Shown: positions 8,475 to 17,255 of the stretch, one piece after another
How positions within the stretch are numbered: the stretch's first letter is position 1
How the letters are laid out: each line of letters opens with the position of its first letter
Assembly (NCBI RefSeq): GCF_000425945.1
Contig: NZ_KE384480.1
Coordinates: 186,001 to 250,000, forward strand
Direction of reading: 5' to 3'
Length of the DNA: 64,000 bases
DNA from: Candidatus Solirubrobacter pratensis
Lineage (GTDB): Bacteria > Actinomycetota > Thermoleophilia > Solirubrobacterales > Solirubrobacteraceae
The notes under the pieces: model-generated
Databases searched by the model: none
Told to the model about the DNA's origin: nothing
The model's input: only the letters and a program-made list of their open reading frames with translations
Position numbers and translations under genes: made by a program

Positions 8475-8942
8475 CTACGCCCGCGCGGCCGCGACCGCGG
8501 GCTCTCCGGTGTAGATCCTGCTGTGCGGCTCGAGCATGTTGGCGCGGCGGACCGCCTCGACGTCGCCGTGGAAGCTGCCCTTACCGCGGGGGTCGGTCAG
8601 CGCGAGCGAACCGAGCTCGAACGCGGTCAGCGCGACATGCGGCAGCCACTGACCGCGGCCGCGGCGGTACTGACCGGTGACGAACGGCGTCGCCGCCAGG
8701 GCGATCGCGCCGAGGGCGTCGATCGCCAGGTGGACGCGGAACGGGATCAGCTTGACGATGCCGAGCGGGTAGTCGGTCAGCGTGCTGTAGCCGGCGTGCA
8801 GGGCGCCGGCGAGCCGGATCTGCCCGGCCGACCGCGTCCCCTCGATCCCGGCCAGCTTCGGGAACGCGGTCGTGAGCAGCGTGCCGGCGCTGTAGTCGAC
8901 GACGCCGTGGAGCGTCGAGTCGACGGGTCGCGGAAAGCGCAT
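8475..8942 (-). CDS. Small multi-pass membrane protein
   Basis: 155 residues with a GAAAGGAG ribosome site and ATG at 8940-8942, 11 bases after the alcohol dehydrogenase stop, so the last gene of an SRPBCC - dehydrogenase - membrane protein operon. It contains HGVVDYSAGTLLTTAFPKLAG, then TDYPLGIVKLIPFRVHLAID followed by a hydrophobic ALGAIALAATPFVTG segment. Repeated Pro-rich and hydrophobic stretches suggest a small integral membrane protein, resembling SPW-type proteins in general layout, but I do not recognise a characterised family. Function unknown. Confidence 0.75.
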   Translation of the reverse strand: MRFPRPVDSTLHGVVDYSAGTLLTTAFPKLAGIEGTRSAGQIRLAGALHAGYSTLTDYPLGIVKLIPFRVHLAIDALGAIALAATPFVTGQYRRGRGQWLPHVALTAFELGSLALTDPRGKGSFHGDVEAVRRANMLEPHSRIYTGEPAVAAARA

Positions 8943-8953
8943 CTCGGCTCCTT

Positions 8954-10132
8954 TCAGGGCTTGAGCACGACCTTGACGCACTCGTCCTGCTTGTGCTTGA
9001 ACGTCTCGTACGCGTCGGGCGCCAGGCCGAGCTCGAGGCGGTGCGTGACGACGAAGCTCGGATCGATCTCGCCGTTGCGGATCCGCTCGTAGAGCGGCTT
9101 GGTGTAGCGCTGGACGTGGCACTGACCGGTCTTGAGCGTGAGCCCCTTGTTCATCAGCGCGCCGGCCGGGAACTTGTCGAGCAGGCCGCCGTAGACGCCG
9201 ATGACGGAGACGATGCCGCCGGGCCGGCAGGCGAGGATGGCGTCGCGCAGGGCGTGGCCGCGGTCGGTCTCGGAGCGCGTCGCCTGCTTGACGCGCTCGA
9301 CCGCGTGCAGGGCGCCGTGCCCGTGCACGGCCTCCAGCCCGACCGCATCGATGACCGCGTCGGGCCCGCGCCCGCCGGTGAGCTCCTTGAGCTGCTCGAC
9401 GACGTCCGGGTTCTCGGCGAAGTTGATCGCGTCGGTCGCGCCCGCCTTGCGCAGTGCCATCTCCAGCCGGTAGTCGTACTGGTCGATCGCGATCACGCGC
9501 TCGGCGCCGAGCAGGATGGCGCTGGCGATCGCGAACTGGCCGACCGGGCCCGCGCCGAACACGGCGATCACCTCGCCGCCGCTGATCTCGCAGAACTCGG
9601 CGCCCATGTAGCCGGTCGGGAAGATGTCCGACAGGAAGAGGACCTGCTCGTCGGTCAGGTCGTCCTCGATCTTGATCGGGCCGACGTCGGCGAACGGCAC
9701 GCGCGCGTACTCGGCCTGCCCGCCGGCGTATCCGCCGGTCAGGTGCGAGTAGCCGAAGATGCCGGCGGTCGGGAGCCCGAACAGCTTCTCGGCCAGCCCG
9801 GCGTTCGGGTTGGAGTTCTCGCACACCGAGTAGAGCCCGTGGCGGCACGACCAGCAGTCGCCGCACGCGATCGGGAACGGGACCACGACGCGGTCGCCGA
9901 CCTGCAGGTTGGAGACGCCGCGGCCGGTCTCGACCACCTCGCCCATGAACTCATGGCCGAGGATGTCGCCCTTCTTCATCGTGGGGACGTAGCCGTCGTA
10001 GAGGTGCAGGTCGGACCCGCAGATCGCCGTCGACGTGATCCTCACGATCGCGTCGCGATCGTTGAGGACCTTGGGATCCGGCACGTTCTCGACCTGGACC
10101 GTGTTGCGGCCCGACCAGACGTTGGCCCTCAT
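8954..10132 (-). CDS. Zinc-dependent alcohol dehydrogenase
   Basis: Medium-chain dehydrogenase, 392 residues, NAD(P)-linked. Catalytic zinc region ICGSDLHLYDG and GHEFMGEVVETG; structural-zinc cysteines in IACGDCWSCRHGLYSVCEN; Rossmann motif FGAGPVGQFAIASA with Asp in AIDQYDYR favouring NAD. The sequence GYSHLTGGYAGGQAEYARVP is typical of the glutathione-independent formaldehyde-dehydrogenase-like branch, so an aldehyde or alcohol substrate is likely but not defined. Its ATG overlaps the upstream SRPBCC gene by 4 bases (ATGA). Confidence 0.9.
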   Translation of the reverse strand: MRANVWSGRNTVQVENVPDPKVLNDRDAIVRITSTAICGSDLHLYDGYVPTMKKGDILGHEFMGEVVETGRGVSNLQVGDRVVVPFPIACGDCWSCRHGLYSVCENSNPNAGLAEKLFGLPTAGIFGYSHLTGGYAGGQAEYARVPFADVGPIKIEDDLTDEQVLFLSDIFPTGYMGAEFCEISGGEVIAVFGAGPVGQFAIASAILLGAERVIAIDQYDYRLEMALRKAGATDAINFAENPDVVEQLKELTGGRGPDAVIDAVGLEAVHGHGALHAVERVKQATRSETDRGHALRDAILACRPGGIVSVIGVYGGLLDKFPAGALMNKGLTLKTGQCHVQRYTKPLYERIRNGEIDPSFVVTHRLELGLAPDAYETFKHKQDECVKVVLKP

Positions 10133-10521
10133 AGCACGCCCACCTTCTCGAGCTCGGAGGCGGAGAGCGGCTGCGCCGGGCGCTGCTTGAGCTTGCGCTC
10201 CGCCGACTCGCCCTCGGGCGTCGCGTCCGAGCGCGGGATGTCGCCGGTCTCCATCAGCTGCTTGAACCGCCGCAGCTCGTCCTTGATCTTGGCGAGCGGC
10301 GCGGCGCCGGCCAGCTTGACGATCGTGTCCCCGAGCTTGCCGGCCGGGGCATCGTGGGCCAGGTCGACGTGGATCTCGGTCCCTCGATCGCCGGGGGCGT
10401 CCTTGAAGGTCACCTCGGCGCCGGCGCTCGAGATGTACTCGGGCCGGTGGTCGCCGCTGCGCCAGAGCCGCTCCACCTCTTCGCGGGAGCGGAGCACCGT
10501 GATGGCTGCCTTGGCATGCAT
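10129..10521 (-). CDS. SRPBCC-fold (cyclase/dehydrase-like) protein
   Basis: 130 residues: an SRPBCC / polyketide-cyclase-like fold spanning roughly VLRSREEVERLWRSG to LGDTIVKLAGAAPLAKIKDE, then a charged tail with RFKQLMETGDIPRSDATPEG. Proteins of this type often sit beside zinc alcohol dehydrogenases in actinobacteria, as here, where the genes overlap by 4 bases. The role is unknown; a small hydrophobic ligand is a family-based guess. Confidence 0.82.
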   Translation of the reverse strand: MHAKAAITVLRSREEVERLWRSGDHRPEYISSAGAEVTFKDAPGDRGTEIHVDLAHDAPAGKLGDTIVKLAGAAPLAKIKDELRRFKQLMETGDIPRSDATPEGESAERKLKQRPAQPLSASELEKVGVL

Positions 10522-10878
10522 GCGGCGGGCCTACCTCGCCGGCGCGCTTGCGAGCAACGCTCCGTCCTTGATCTGACTGCGCCGGATGCGGGTCCGCGCT
10601 GGGTGGACGAGACGTTCGCCCGGCCTGTCAGCAGGTCCCGCCGCCCGCTGCGGTCGAGCGCGCGCCGCAGCGACGCGAACGCGATCGCGCCGCCCAACGC
10701 TGACGAGCGGGTCGGCCTCGCGCATGATCGCGAGCGCCTCAGCGGTGCCGCCGATCAGGGCGTTGCGCGCCGACGCCGGCGCGCGCTCGAGGCGCGACGC
10801 GCCGGTGGCCGGCGTGGGGCGCAGGGCCGAGTCGCGGCACGACGAGGGGCTGCCGGTCCCGACCGGTAGCGTCTTGGC
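10522..10878. other. Gap without a convincing gene
   Basis: About 360 bases between the SRPBCC start and the DUF5996 gene. The minus strand has a protein-like stretch (ALIGGTAEALAIMREADPLV) near 10700-10780 that then needs a frame change. I cannot match it to a family and do not call it. The right end probably holds the promoter of the DUF5996 gene. Confidence 0.3.
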
Positions 10879-11799
10879 ATGTCCCGTGAGTGGCCGGCGC
10901 TCTCCTACGACGGGTGGCGCCCGACGTGCGACACGCTTCACGCCCATACCCAGGTGCTCGGCAAGCTGGCGGTCGCGCTCGCCCCGCCCGCGCCCCAGCT
11001 CCAGCACACCGCGCTGCGACTCAGCGCCCGCGGCTGGGAGACCCTCCCACTGCCGGCACCCGACCGCTCCGGAGCGCTCGTCGTCGCGCTCGACCTGCAC
11101 GCCCACGACGTCGTCGCCGAGCACAGCGACGGGCGGGTGAGGCGCGTTCCGCTGACGCCCGACCGGCCCGTCGGGGAGGTCACGCGGGAGCTGCTCGACG
11201 CGGTTGGCGACCTCGCCGGCGAGGTCGAGATCGATCCGACGCCACAGGAGGTGCCGTGGAGCGTGCCGCTGGATCAGGACGACGAGCACGCGAGCTACGA
11301 CGCGGATCAGGTGGCGTCCTACTTCGCCGCCGCGACGCGCGCCGCGCTCGTCCTCGCCGAGTTCCGCGCGCCCTACCGCGGGCGCTCCACCCCCGTCAAC
11401 GCCTGGTGGGGCTCCTTCGACGTGGCGGTCAACCTCTTCTCCGGAATGCCGGCCGATCCACCGTCCGGCGACTTCATCATGCGCAACGCGATGGACGCGC
11501 AGGAGGTCGCCGTCGGCTGGTGGCCCGGCGACGCGCGCTACGGCCGCGCCGCGTTCTACGCCTACGCGCACCCGGCGCCGGAGGGGTTCGCCGAGGCGCG
11601 GCTCTCGCCTCCGGCGGCACGGTGGGAGCCGGACCTCGGCGAGTACGTGCTCGACTGGGACGACATCCGCTCCGGCCCTGACCCGCATGCCGCGGCACTC
11701 GAGTTCGCCCGCTCCACGTTCCGTCATGCTTGCGCGGTCTGCGACTGGGATCCGGCGCTGCCCGCCAGCGCCGAGGGCAGCCCGCCGCCGATCGTCTGA
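10879..11799 (+). CDS. DUF5996 family protein
   Basis: 306 residues, cytoplasmic, no signal peptide. It matches the DUF5996 pattern: N-terminal REWPALSYDGWRPTCDTLHA, TQVLGKLAVALAPPAPQLQH, a central acidic stretch, then FRAPYRGRSTPVNAWWGSFD and AVNLFSGMPADPPSGDFIMR. The conserved Trp/His positions look like a binding pocket, but no biochemical role is established that I can state. It stands alone on the plus strand, about 160 bases before the carotenoid cluster. Confidence 0.85.
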   Translation: MSREWPALSYDGWRPTCDTLHAHTQVLGKLAVALAPPAPQLQHTALRLSARGWETLPLPAPDRSGALVVALDLHAHDVVAEHSDGRVRRVPLTPDRPVGEVTRELLDAVGDLAGEVEIDPTPQEVPWSVPLDQDDEHASYDADQVASYFAAATRAALVLAEFRAPYRGRSTPVNAWWGSFDVAVNLFSGMPADPPSGDFIMRNAMDAQEVAVGWWPGDARYGRAAFYAYAHPAPEGFAEARLSPPAARWEPDLGEYVLDWDDIRSGPDPHAAALEFARSTFRHACAVCDWDPALPASAEGSPPPIV

Positions 11800-11958
11800 C
11801 GTTCCGCGGCGCGCCGCCGAGGTCGCGACGGGCGCAGGCGAAACCAAAGGACGGTGAGTCCGCGCCGCCGGGACAGTCGTCCGCTCCGGGCCGGAGCCCG
11901 AACCTGAGCGCGTGTCCGTTTCCCATCTCCCGACGGCGCGCCCCGCCGTCGCCCGGCC

Positions 11959-13419
11959 ATGAAGGTCGTCGTGATCGGCGCCGGGCTCGGCGGCCTGGCC
12001 GCCGCCCTGCGGCTGCAGGGCCAAGGCCTCGACGTCACCGTGCTCGAGCAGCGCGAGACGCCCGGCGGCCGCGTGTCGCGGCTGCGCGACGGCGACTACA
12101 CGTGGGACGCCGGGGCGTCGCTGATCACCATGCCGTGGCTGCTCGAGGAGACGTTCGCGGCGGGCGGCCTGGACCTGCACCGGGAGATCCGGCTGCAGCG
12201 CCTGAACCCGCTCTATCGGATCTGCTGGGCCGAGGACGCGCGGACGTTCGACTTCGGGGACTCGCCCGCGCAGCTGCGCGACGAGGTCGCCCGCTTCTCC
12301 ACGCGCGACGCCCGCCGCGTCGACGACTTCCTCGAGGCGCTCCAGCCGATCTACGAGCGCGCCGTCCTCGGCGCCGGGCGCCGGTCGTTCGAGGACTTCC
12401 GCTCGCTCGCCGCCCTGATCCCGAGCATGATCCGGCTCGACGCGATGCTGCCCCTGTACGGGTTCGTATCGCGCTTCTTCCGCCACCCGCGGATACGCGA
12501 GGCGTTCTCGTTCCACTCGCTGTTCATCGGCGGCGACCCGTATCGCGTCCCGGCGATCTACGCGGCGCTCGTCTATCTGCAGGTGCTCGACGGCGCCTGG
12601 TATGCGGACGGCGGGGTCTACTCGATCGTCGAGGCGATGGCGCGCCCGCTGGACGTCCGCTGCGGCGCGCGCGTCGAGGCGGTCGAGACGGTCGGCGGCC
12701 AGGCGCGGGCGGTGCGGCTCGAGGGGGGAGAGCGCATACCGGCCGACGTCGTGATCTCCAACGCCGACGTGATGCGCACCGACGAGCTGCTCGGCCGCGC
12801 GCGCGAGGGCCGGCGGCTGCAGCCGACGATGTCGTGCTTCCTGCTCTACCTCGGCCTCGACCGCACGTTCGAGGAGCTGCGCCACCACACGCTGCTGGTC
12901 GGCTCCGACTACCGCGGCTTCATCGAGAACGCCACGCGCGGCGGGCGGATGCCGAGCTCGTTCTGCACCTACGTGAACGCGCCGGCGCGGACCGAGCCGG
13001 CGATGGCGGTGCCCGGCGGCGACGCGCTGAGCGTGCTGCTACCGGTGCCGAACCTGCGCGCGGGGATCGACTGGGACCACGAGGCCGGCGCGCTGCGCGA
13101 CGCCCTGGTGACCGACCTCGAGCGCACCTTCGGGCTCGACGGCATCGCGGACGCGGTCCGCGTGGAGCACCGGATGACGCCGCTGGACTTCGAGCGCGAG
13201 CTCGGGGCGGTCGCCGGCAACGCGTTCGCGGTCGAGCCGACGCTGCAGCAGTCGGCGTACTTCCGCCCGCCCAACCGCGTCCGCGGCGTCGGCGGCATGT
13301 ACCACGTCGGCGGCGGGACCCATCCGGGCGCCGGCATCCCGGGTGTCCTGCTCGGCGCAGGCGTGACGGCGGAGCTCGTGGTCGCCGACGCGCACACGAG
13401 CCGCGCGGCGGCCGCGTGA
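11959..13419 (+). CDS. crtI: Phytoene desaturase
   Basis: FAD enzyme inserting double bases into phytoene to make lycopene-type acyclic carotenes. 486 residues. N-terminal FAD Rossmann motif GAGLGGLAAALRLQGQG; the CrtI pattern WDAGASLITMP; SFHSLFIGGDPYRVPAIYA; and the C-terminal motif MYHVGGGTHPGAGIPGVLLG, diagnostic for the family. First gene of the plus-strand carotenoid run; its TGA overlaps the crtB start as TGATG-type coupling. Confidence 0.93.
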   Translation: MKVVVIGAGLGGLAAALRLQGQGLDVTVLEQRETPGGRVSRLRDGDYTWDAGASLITMPWLLEETFAAGGLDLHREIRLQRLNPLYRICWAEDARTFDFGDSPAQLRDEVARFSTRDARRVDDFLEALQPIYERAVLGAGRRSFEDFRSLAALIPSMIRLDAMLPLYGFVSRFFRHPRIREAFSFHSLFIGGDPYRVPAIYAALVYLQVLDGAWYADGGVYSIVEAMARPLDVRCGARVEAVETVGGQARAVRLEGGERIPADVVISNADVMRTDELLGRAREGRRLQPTMSCFLLYLGLDRTFEELRHHTLLVGSDYRGFIENATRGGRMPSSFCTYVNAPARTEPAMAVPGGDALSVLLPVPNLRAGIDWDHEAGALRDALVTDLERTFGLDGIADAVRVEHRMTPLDFERELGAVAGNAFAVEPTLQQSAYFRPPNRVRGVGGMYHVGGGTHPGAGIPGVLLGAGVTAELVVADAHTSRAAAA

Positions 13420-14270
13420 TGAGCACCGCATCGGGTCTTCGGCGCGCCAAGGGCGCGGCGGCGCTCCCGCGGCGCGCGGCGGTCGCCGAGGCGCGGGCGA
13501 CGACCCGCCACGCCGGCCGGACCTTCGCGCTCGCCTGCAGGCTGCTGCCGCGCGCCGTGCGCGACGACGTCTACCTGCTGTATCTGGTGTTCCGCACCCT
13601 CGACGACCTCGTCGACGACGGGCACCCGGATGCAGCCGAGCGCGTGGAGGCGGTCGCGGCATGGGCGCAGCGGCGCCCGGGCGAGGCGACGCACGAGGTG
13701 GCGGTGCTCGACGCGCTCGCCGCCCGTCATCCGCTGCCGCGATCGGCGTTGGCGGAGTTCTGCACCGGCATGCGCCAGGACCTCGCGCGGGCGACGTTCG
13801 CGACCGAGGCCGACGTCGACGAGTACTGCTTCCGGGTGGCCGGCACGGTCGGCGTCGTGATGACCGCCGTGCTCGGCGCGCGCGACGTCGGCCGCGCGGT
13901 CCCGGCCGCCGCCGCGCTGGGCATGGCGATGCAGCGGACGAACATCCTGCGCGACATCGACGAGGACGCCGCCGACGGGCGCCTCTACATCGCGCAGGAG
14001 GCGGTGAACCGGCACGGGCCGCCGCACCCCGGACGGCGCGCCGCCCTGCTGCGCGAGCAGATCGCCTACGCCGACGAGCTCTATGACCACGGCCTCGCCG
14101 GCGTCGTGGAGCTTCGCCGCGGCGGCCGGGCGATCGCGGCCGCGGGCGCGATGTACCGCGAGATCCTGCGAGAGATCGAGCGCGGGGGCTACGGCCCGGA
14201 GCCGGGGCGCACGGTGGTCCCCCGCACGCGCAAGCTGGCCGTCGGGGGCCGCGCCGCGTGGCGCGGGTGA
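13419..14270 (+). CDS. crtB: Phytoene synthase
   Basis: Condenses two geranylgeranyl diphosphates to phytoene. 283 residues from the ATG at 13419-13421, which shares bases with the crtI stop. The squalene/phytoene synthase motifs are present: YLVFRTLDDLVDDG (first Asp-rich site) and QRTNILRDIDEDAADGRLYI (second Asp-rich site), with YCFRVAGTVGVVM between them. The long open frame through crtI from 11730 is a different phase and irrelevant. Coupled to the following gene by GTGA. Confidence 0.94.
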   Translation: MSTASGLRRAKGAAALPRRAAVAEARATTRHAGRTFALACRLLPRAVRDDVYLLYLVFRTLDDLVDDGHPDAAERVEAVAAWAQRRPGEATHEVAVLDALAARHPLPRSALAEFCTGMRQDLARATFATEADVDEYCFRVAGTVGVVMTAVLGARDVGRAVPAAAALGMAMQRTNILRDIDEDAADGRLYIAQEAVNRHGPPHPGRRAALLREQIAYADELYDHGLAGVVELRRGGRAIAAAGAMYREILREIERGGYGPEPGRTVVPRTRKLAVGGRAAWRG

Positions 14271-15070
14271 AGACCCGCGCACACGAACACGGAGCGGCGG
14301 GCGCGGGCGCGCGCGCCCGCCGCGCCGTGCGTGTCGTCCGGCGCGCTCGCCCGATCACTCCCGCGCGCGTCCTGCTCGGTGCGCTGGCGCTCGAGCAGAT
14401 CGCCTACGGGCGCGCGGCGGCGCCGCGCCCGCCGGCCGAGACCCGGGGCGTCGTGCTGCTGATGCTGGCGGCCTCTGCGGCCGAGGCGCTCGAGGCCCGG
14501 GGGCCGCGTGGCGCCCTCGCGCTCGCCGCCGCCGGCGCCACCGGCTTCGGCGCGGAGCTGGCCGGCGTCGCCACCGGGGTTCCGTTCGGGCGCTACGCGT
14601 ACTCGGACCGGCTCGGCCCGCGCGTGCGCGGCGTTCCGCTGCTTGCGGCCGCCGGGTGGGCGGTGCTCGCGCGGCCCGCCTGGGTCGTCGCGGGGCGGAT
14701 CAGCGACCGCCGGGCGCTGCGGGTGCCGCTCGCCGCCGGCGCCCTCACCGCCTGGGACGTGTTCCTCGATCCGCGGATGGCCCGCGAGGGCTACTGGACG
14801 TGGCCGGACGGCGGCGCCTACGAGGGCGTGCCCGCGACGAACTTCGCGGGCTGGCTCGCGACCGGGCTCGCCGCCTTCGCGTTCGTCGCCGCCGCCGACG
14901 GCGCACGACCGCAGGAGCGCGACGACGGCGCGCTCGCCCTCTACGTGTGGACATGGGCGGGGGAGACGATCGCCAACGCCGCGCTCTGGCGACGGCCTGC
15001 GGTCGCCGCGGCGGGCGCGCCGGCGATGGGCGCGTTCGCGATTGCTGCGCTGCTGAAGAGATTCCGGTGA
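14267..15070 (+). CDS. CruF-type carotenoid biosynthesis membrane protein
   Basis: Family of carotenoid 1,2-hydratases (CruF / bisanhydrobacterioruberin hydratase type), multi-pass membrane proteins that add water to the psi end of acyclic carotenes. Signature pieces: FGAELAGVATGVPFGRYAYS, GVPLLAAAGWAV, TAWDVFLDPRMAREGYWTW and EGVPATNFAGWL. I use GTG 14267, which overlaps the crtB stop as GTGA; GTG 14258 or 14327 are alternatives. A 12-bp perfect GC hairpin falls in the first codons, which might argue for the 14327 start. Confidence 0.85.
   Translation: MKTRAHEHGAAGAGARARRAVRVVRRARPITPARVLLGALALEQIAYGRAAAPRPPAETRGVVLLMLAASAAEALEARGPRGALALAAAGATGFGAELAGVATGVPFGRYAYSDRLGPRVRGVPLLAAAGWAVLARPAWVVAGRISDRRALRVPLAAGALTAWDVFLDPRMAREGYWTWPDGGAYEGVPATNFAGWLATGLAAFAFVAAADGARPQERDDGALALYVWTWAGETIANAALWRRPAVAAAGAPAMGAFAIAALLKRFR
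14294..14323 (+). promoter_or_regulatory. 12-bp GC hairpin at crtB / cruF-like junction
   Basis: Perfect arms GCGGCGGGCGCG (14294-14305) and CGCGCCCGCCGC (14312-14323) with a 6-nt loop, just past the crtB stop. It could be an intra-operon attenuator or mRNA stability element. It lies inside the cruF-like frame if that gene starts at 14258 or 14267. Confidence 0.4.
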
Positions 15071-16470
15071 GGATCGCCGTCGTCGGCGCGGGCGTCGGAG
15101 GCCTCGCCGCCGCGATCGAGCTCGCCCACGGCGGCCACGCGGTCACCGTGCTCGAGCAGGCCGACGCGCCCGGCGGCAAGTGCGCGCGGATCGCCCGCGG
15201 CGGCTTCCGCTGGGACGCCGGGCCTTCGCTGCTCACCCTGCCGCAGGTGTTCCGCGCGCTCTTCGCCGCGACGGGCCCGCCGCTGGACGACGAGGTCGAG
15301 CTGCTGCGCGTCGAGCCCGTCACCCGCTACCGCTTCGCCGACGGCACGAGCGTGGAGCTGTCGGCCGACCTGCCGCGGGCGCTGGAGGCGCTGGAGGCGT
15401 GGTCACCCGGCGCGGGAGCCGACTGGGCCCGCTTCCTCGAGACGTGCGCGGCGATCTGGCGCGCGGCGGAGGGCGTCCTCGTGACGTCGCCGTGGCGGCC
15501 GCAGGATCCGCGCAACGCCCTCCGCATCCGCCCGTGGTGGACGCTGCGCGACCTCGCCCGCGCGCGCGCCCGCGACCCGCGGCTGCGCATGGTCATCGAG
15601 CGCTTCGCCACCTACGCGGGCGCCGACCCGCGGCGCGCGCCGGCCGCACTGGCCGTCGCCGGGTACGTGGAGCACGCGTTCGGTGCATGGCACCCGCGCG
15701 GCGGGCTGCACGAGCTCGTGGCGGCGATGGCGCGGCGGCTGGAGGCGCTCGGCGGGGAGCTGCGGCTGCACACGCGCGTCGAGCGCATCGTCATGCGCGA
15801 CGGCCAGGTGCGGGGAGTGGACATCGCCGCCGCCGGGGCGCTGGCAGCCGACGCCGTGGTGACCGACGTGGACGAGGGCGCCGTGCCGTGGCTGCTCGGG
15901 AAACCCGGCCCCGCACAGGCGCCGCCCGAGCGCTCGCTGTCCGGCCTCGCGCTGATGCTCGGCCTGCGCGGGCGTACGCCCGCGCTCGCGCACCATACGA
16001 TCATCTTCCCCGCCGACTACGACGCCGAGTTCGACGACGTATTCGCGCACCGCCGCCCTGTCCGCGATCCCACCGTCTATGTCTGCGCGCCCGGCGTGAC
16101 GGACGCCTCCGGCGCGCCGACCGGCGACGAGGCGTGGTTCGTGCTCGTCAACGCGCCCGCGATCGGCGGCGGCGCGGACTGGGCGGCCGCGGCGGCGGCA
16201 TTGGCCGACCGCCTCGGCGTGCGCGAGCGGGTCGCCGAGCTCGTGGTCCGCACGCCTGCCGACCTCGAGCGCGAGACCGGCGCGCTCGGCGGCGCGATCT
16301 ACGGCGCCGCGCCGCACGGCCGCCTGCGCGGGCTCCTGCGGCCGGGACGCCGGGTACGAGGCGCGCACGGGCTGTGGCTGGCGGGCGGGACCGTGCATCC
16401 CGGCGGAGGCCTGCCGCTCGTCGTGCTCGGCGGCCGCGCCGTCGCGCGCGAGATCGGCTCAGCCGCGTAG
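15067..16470 (+). CDS. Second CrtI-type carotenoid desaturase (CrtD-like)
   Basis: 467 residues from GTG 15067, overlapping the previous stop as GTGA. FAD Rossmann motif GAGVGGLAAAIELAHGG, then CrtI-family FRWDAGPSLLTLPQVF, YAGADPRRAPAALAVAGYVE and the C-terminal GLWLAGGTVHPGGGLPLVVL. Distinct from the crtI at 12 kb. Given the hydratase-like gene just before it, a 3,4-desaturase (CrtD) acting on hydroxylated acyclic carotenes is the natural guess, though CrtI, CrtD and CrtN cannot be separated by motif alone. Ends convergently with the crtA-like gene, whose stop overlaps by 12 bases. Confidence 0.85.
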   Translation: MRIAVVGAGVGGLAAAIELAHGGHAVTVLEQADAPGGKCARIARGGFRWDAGPSLLTLPQVFRALFAATGPPLDDEVELLRVEPVTRYRFADGTSVELSADLPRALEALEAWSPGAGADWARFLETCAAIWRAAEGVLVTSPWRPQDPRNALRIRPWWTLRDLARARARDPRLRMVIERFATYAGADPRRAPAALAVAGYVEHAFGAWHPRGGLHELVAAMARRLEALGGELRLHTRVERIVMRDGQVRGVDIAAAGALAADAVVTDVDEGAVPWLLGKPGPAQAPPERSLSGLALMLGLRGRTPALAHHTIIFPADYDAEFDDVFAHRRPVRDPTVYVCAPGVTDASGAPTGDEAWFVLVNAPAIGGGADWAAAAAALADRLGVRERVAELVVRTPADLERETGALGGAIYGAAPHGRLRGLLRPGRRVRGAHGLWLAGGTVHPGGGLPLVVLGGRAVAREIGSAA

Positions 16471-17148
16471 CGGGTCGCGGCCGTCCCAGGTCCCTTCGGA
16501 CCCGTACGGCACGAAGCGCGCGAACAGCTCCTCCGCGAACCAGTCTTCGGCGCGCGCGCGGCGCACCACCGTCCCGTGGGGACGGCGCGCGTACGCGAAG
16601 CGCGTGGCGTCGTCGAGCGAGCGCCAGAGCGAGAAGTTCGCCTGGCGCAGCAGCGGCCGCTCGCCGATCCCCACCGCCGCGAGCAGGCCGGGCTGGCGCG
16701 GGAGATCGGCGTCCGGTCCCGCGACCGCGCCGTAGAACGCCCGCGCGCGCCGGGGACGGATCGCGGCGCGCGTGAGGATCGCGGCCGGCCCGGTGCCGAG
16801 CGCGGCGGGAACGGCGCCTTCGAACGGGTCGCGGGCGCCCCACGCCCCGTGCCAGCGCACGGGCGCGAGCCGCACCACGTAACGCTCGTGCGCGAGCGCC
16901 GCCCAGCGGCGCGCCACCGGCGACGCGGCGAGGAACGCGTCGAGCGCCGCGTCGTCGTCCCAGACCGCGAACATCCCCCAGCGGCGCAGGTCGGCCGAGA
17001 GCGTCATCGTGCGCCCGCGGCCCGTGCCGAGCAGCCGCCAGAAGCGCAGGCCGCCGACGCGCCGCAGCTGCAGCCGGTCGATCCCCATGCGCGAGAGCTG
17101 CGTCGCCGGGCTCGGAAAGCGCGTCAAGTGGAAGGAGGCGACGGGCAC
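16459..17148 (-). CDS. Spheroidene monooxygenase-like protein (CrtA family)
   Basis: 229 residues. Matches the CrtA / DUF3291-like family: FHLTRFPSPATQLSRMGIDR at the N-terminus, GLRFWRLLGTGRG, AAILTRAAIRPRRARAFY, LAAVGIGERPLLRQANFSLW and the end motif SEGTWDGRDPL. CrtA proteins add keto groups at C-2 of acyclic carotenoids. Transcribed against the rest of the cluster and divergently from idi; its last 12 bases overlap the crtD-like gene. Confidence 0.8.
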   Translation of the reverse strand: MPVASFHLTRFPSPATQLSRMGIDRLQLRRVGGLRFWRLLGTGRGRTMTLSADLRRWGMFAVWDDDAALDAFLAASPVARRWAALAHERYVVRLAPVRWHGAWGARDPFEGAVPAALGTGPAAILTRAAIRPRRARAFYGAVAGPDADLPRQPGLLAAVGIGERPLLRQANFSLWRSLDDATRFAYARRPHGTVVRRARAEDWFAEELFARFVPYGSEGTWDGRDPLRG

Positions 17149-17255
17149 CAGCCGATGATCGGCGCCGCCGATGGGCGGGCATCTGCCCTAAGGGCGCGAC
17201 GCCGCCCGGCCAAGGGATGGCGCACGCGCGCGCTCCGGATCCCCATGATTCAGGT

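Noticed and set aside
10531..12888. 785-codon minus-strand open frame across crtI
   Set aside because: It is antisense to DUF5996 and crtI, Arg/Asp/Glu-rich in the way of GC-driven shadow frames, and has no domain.
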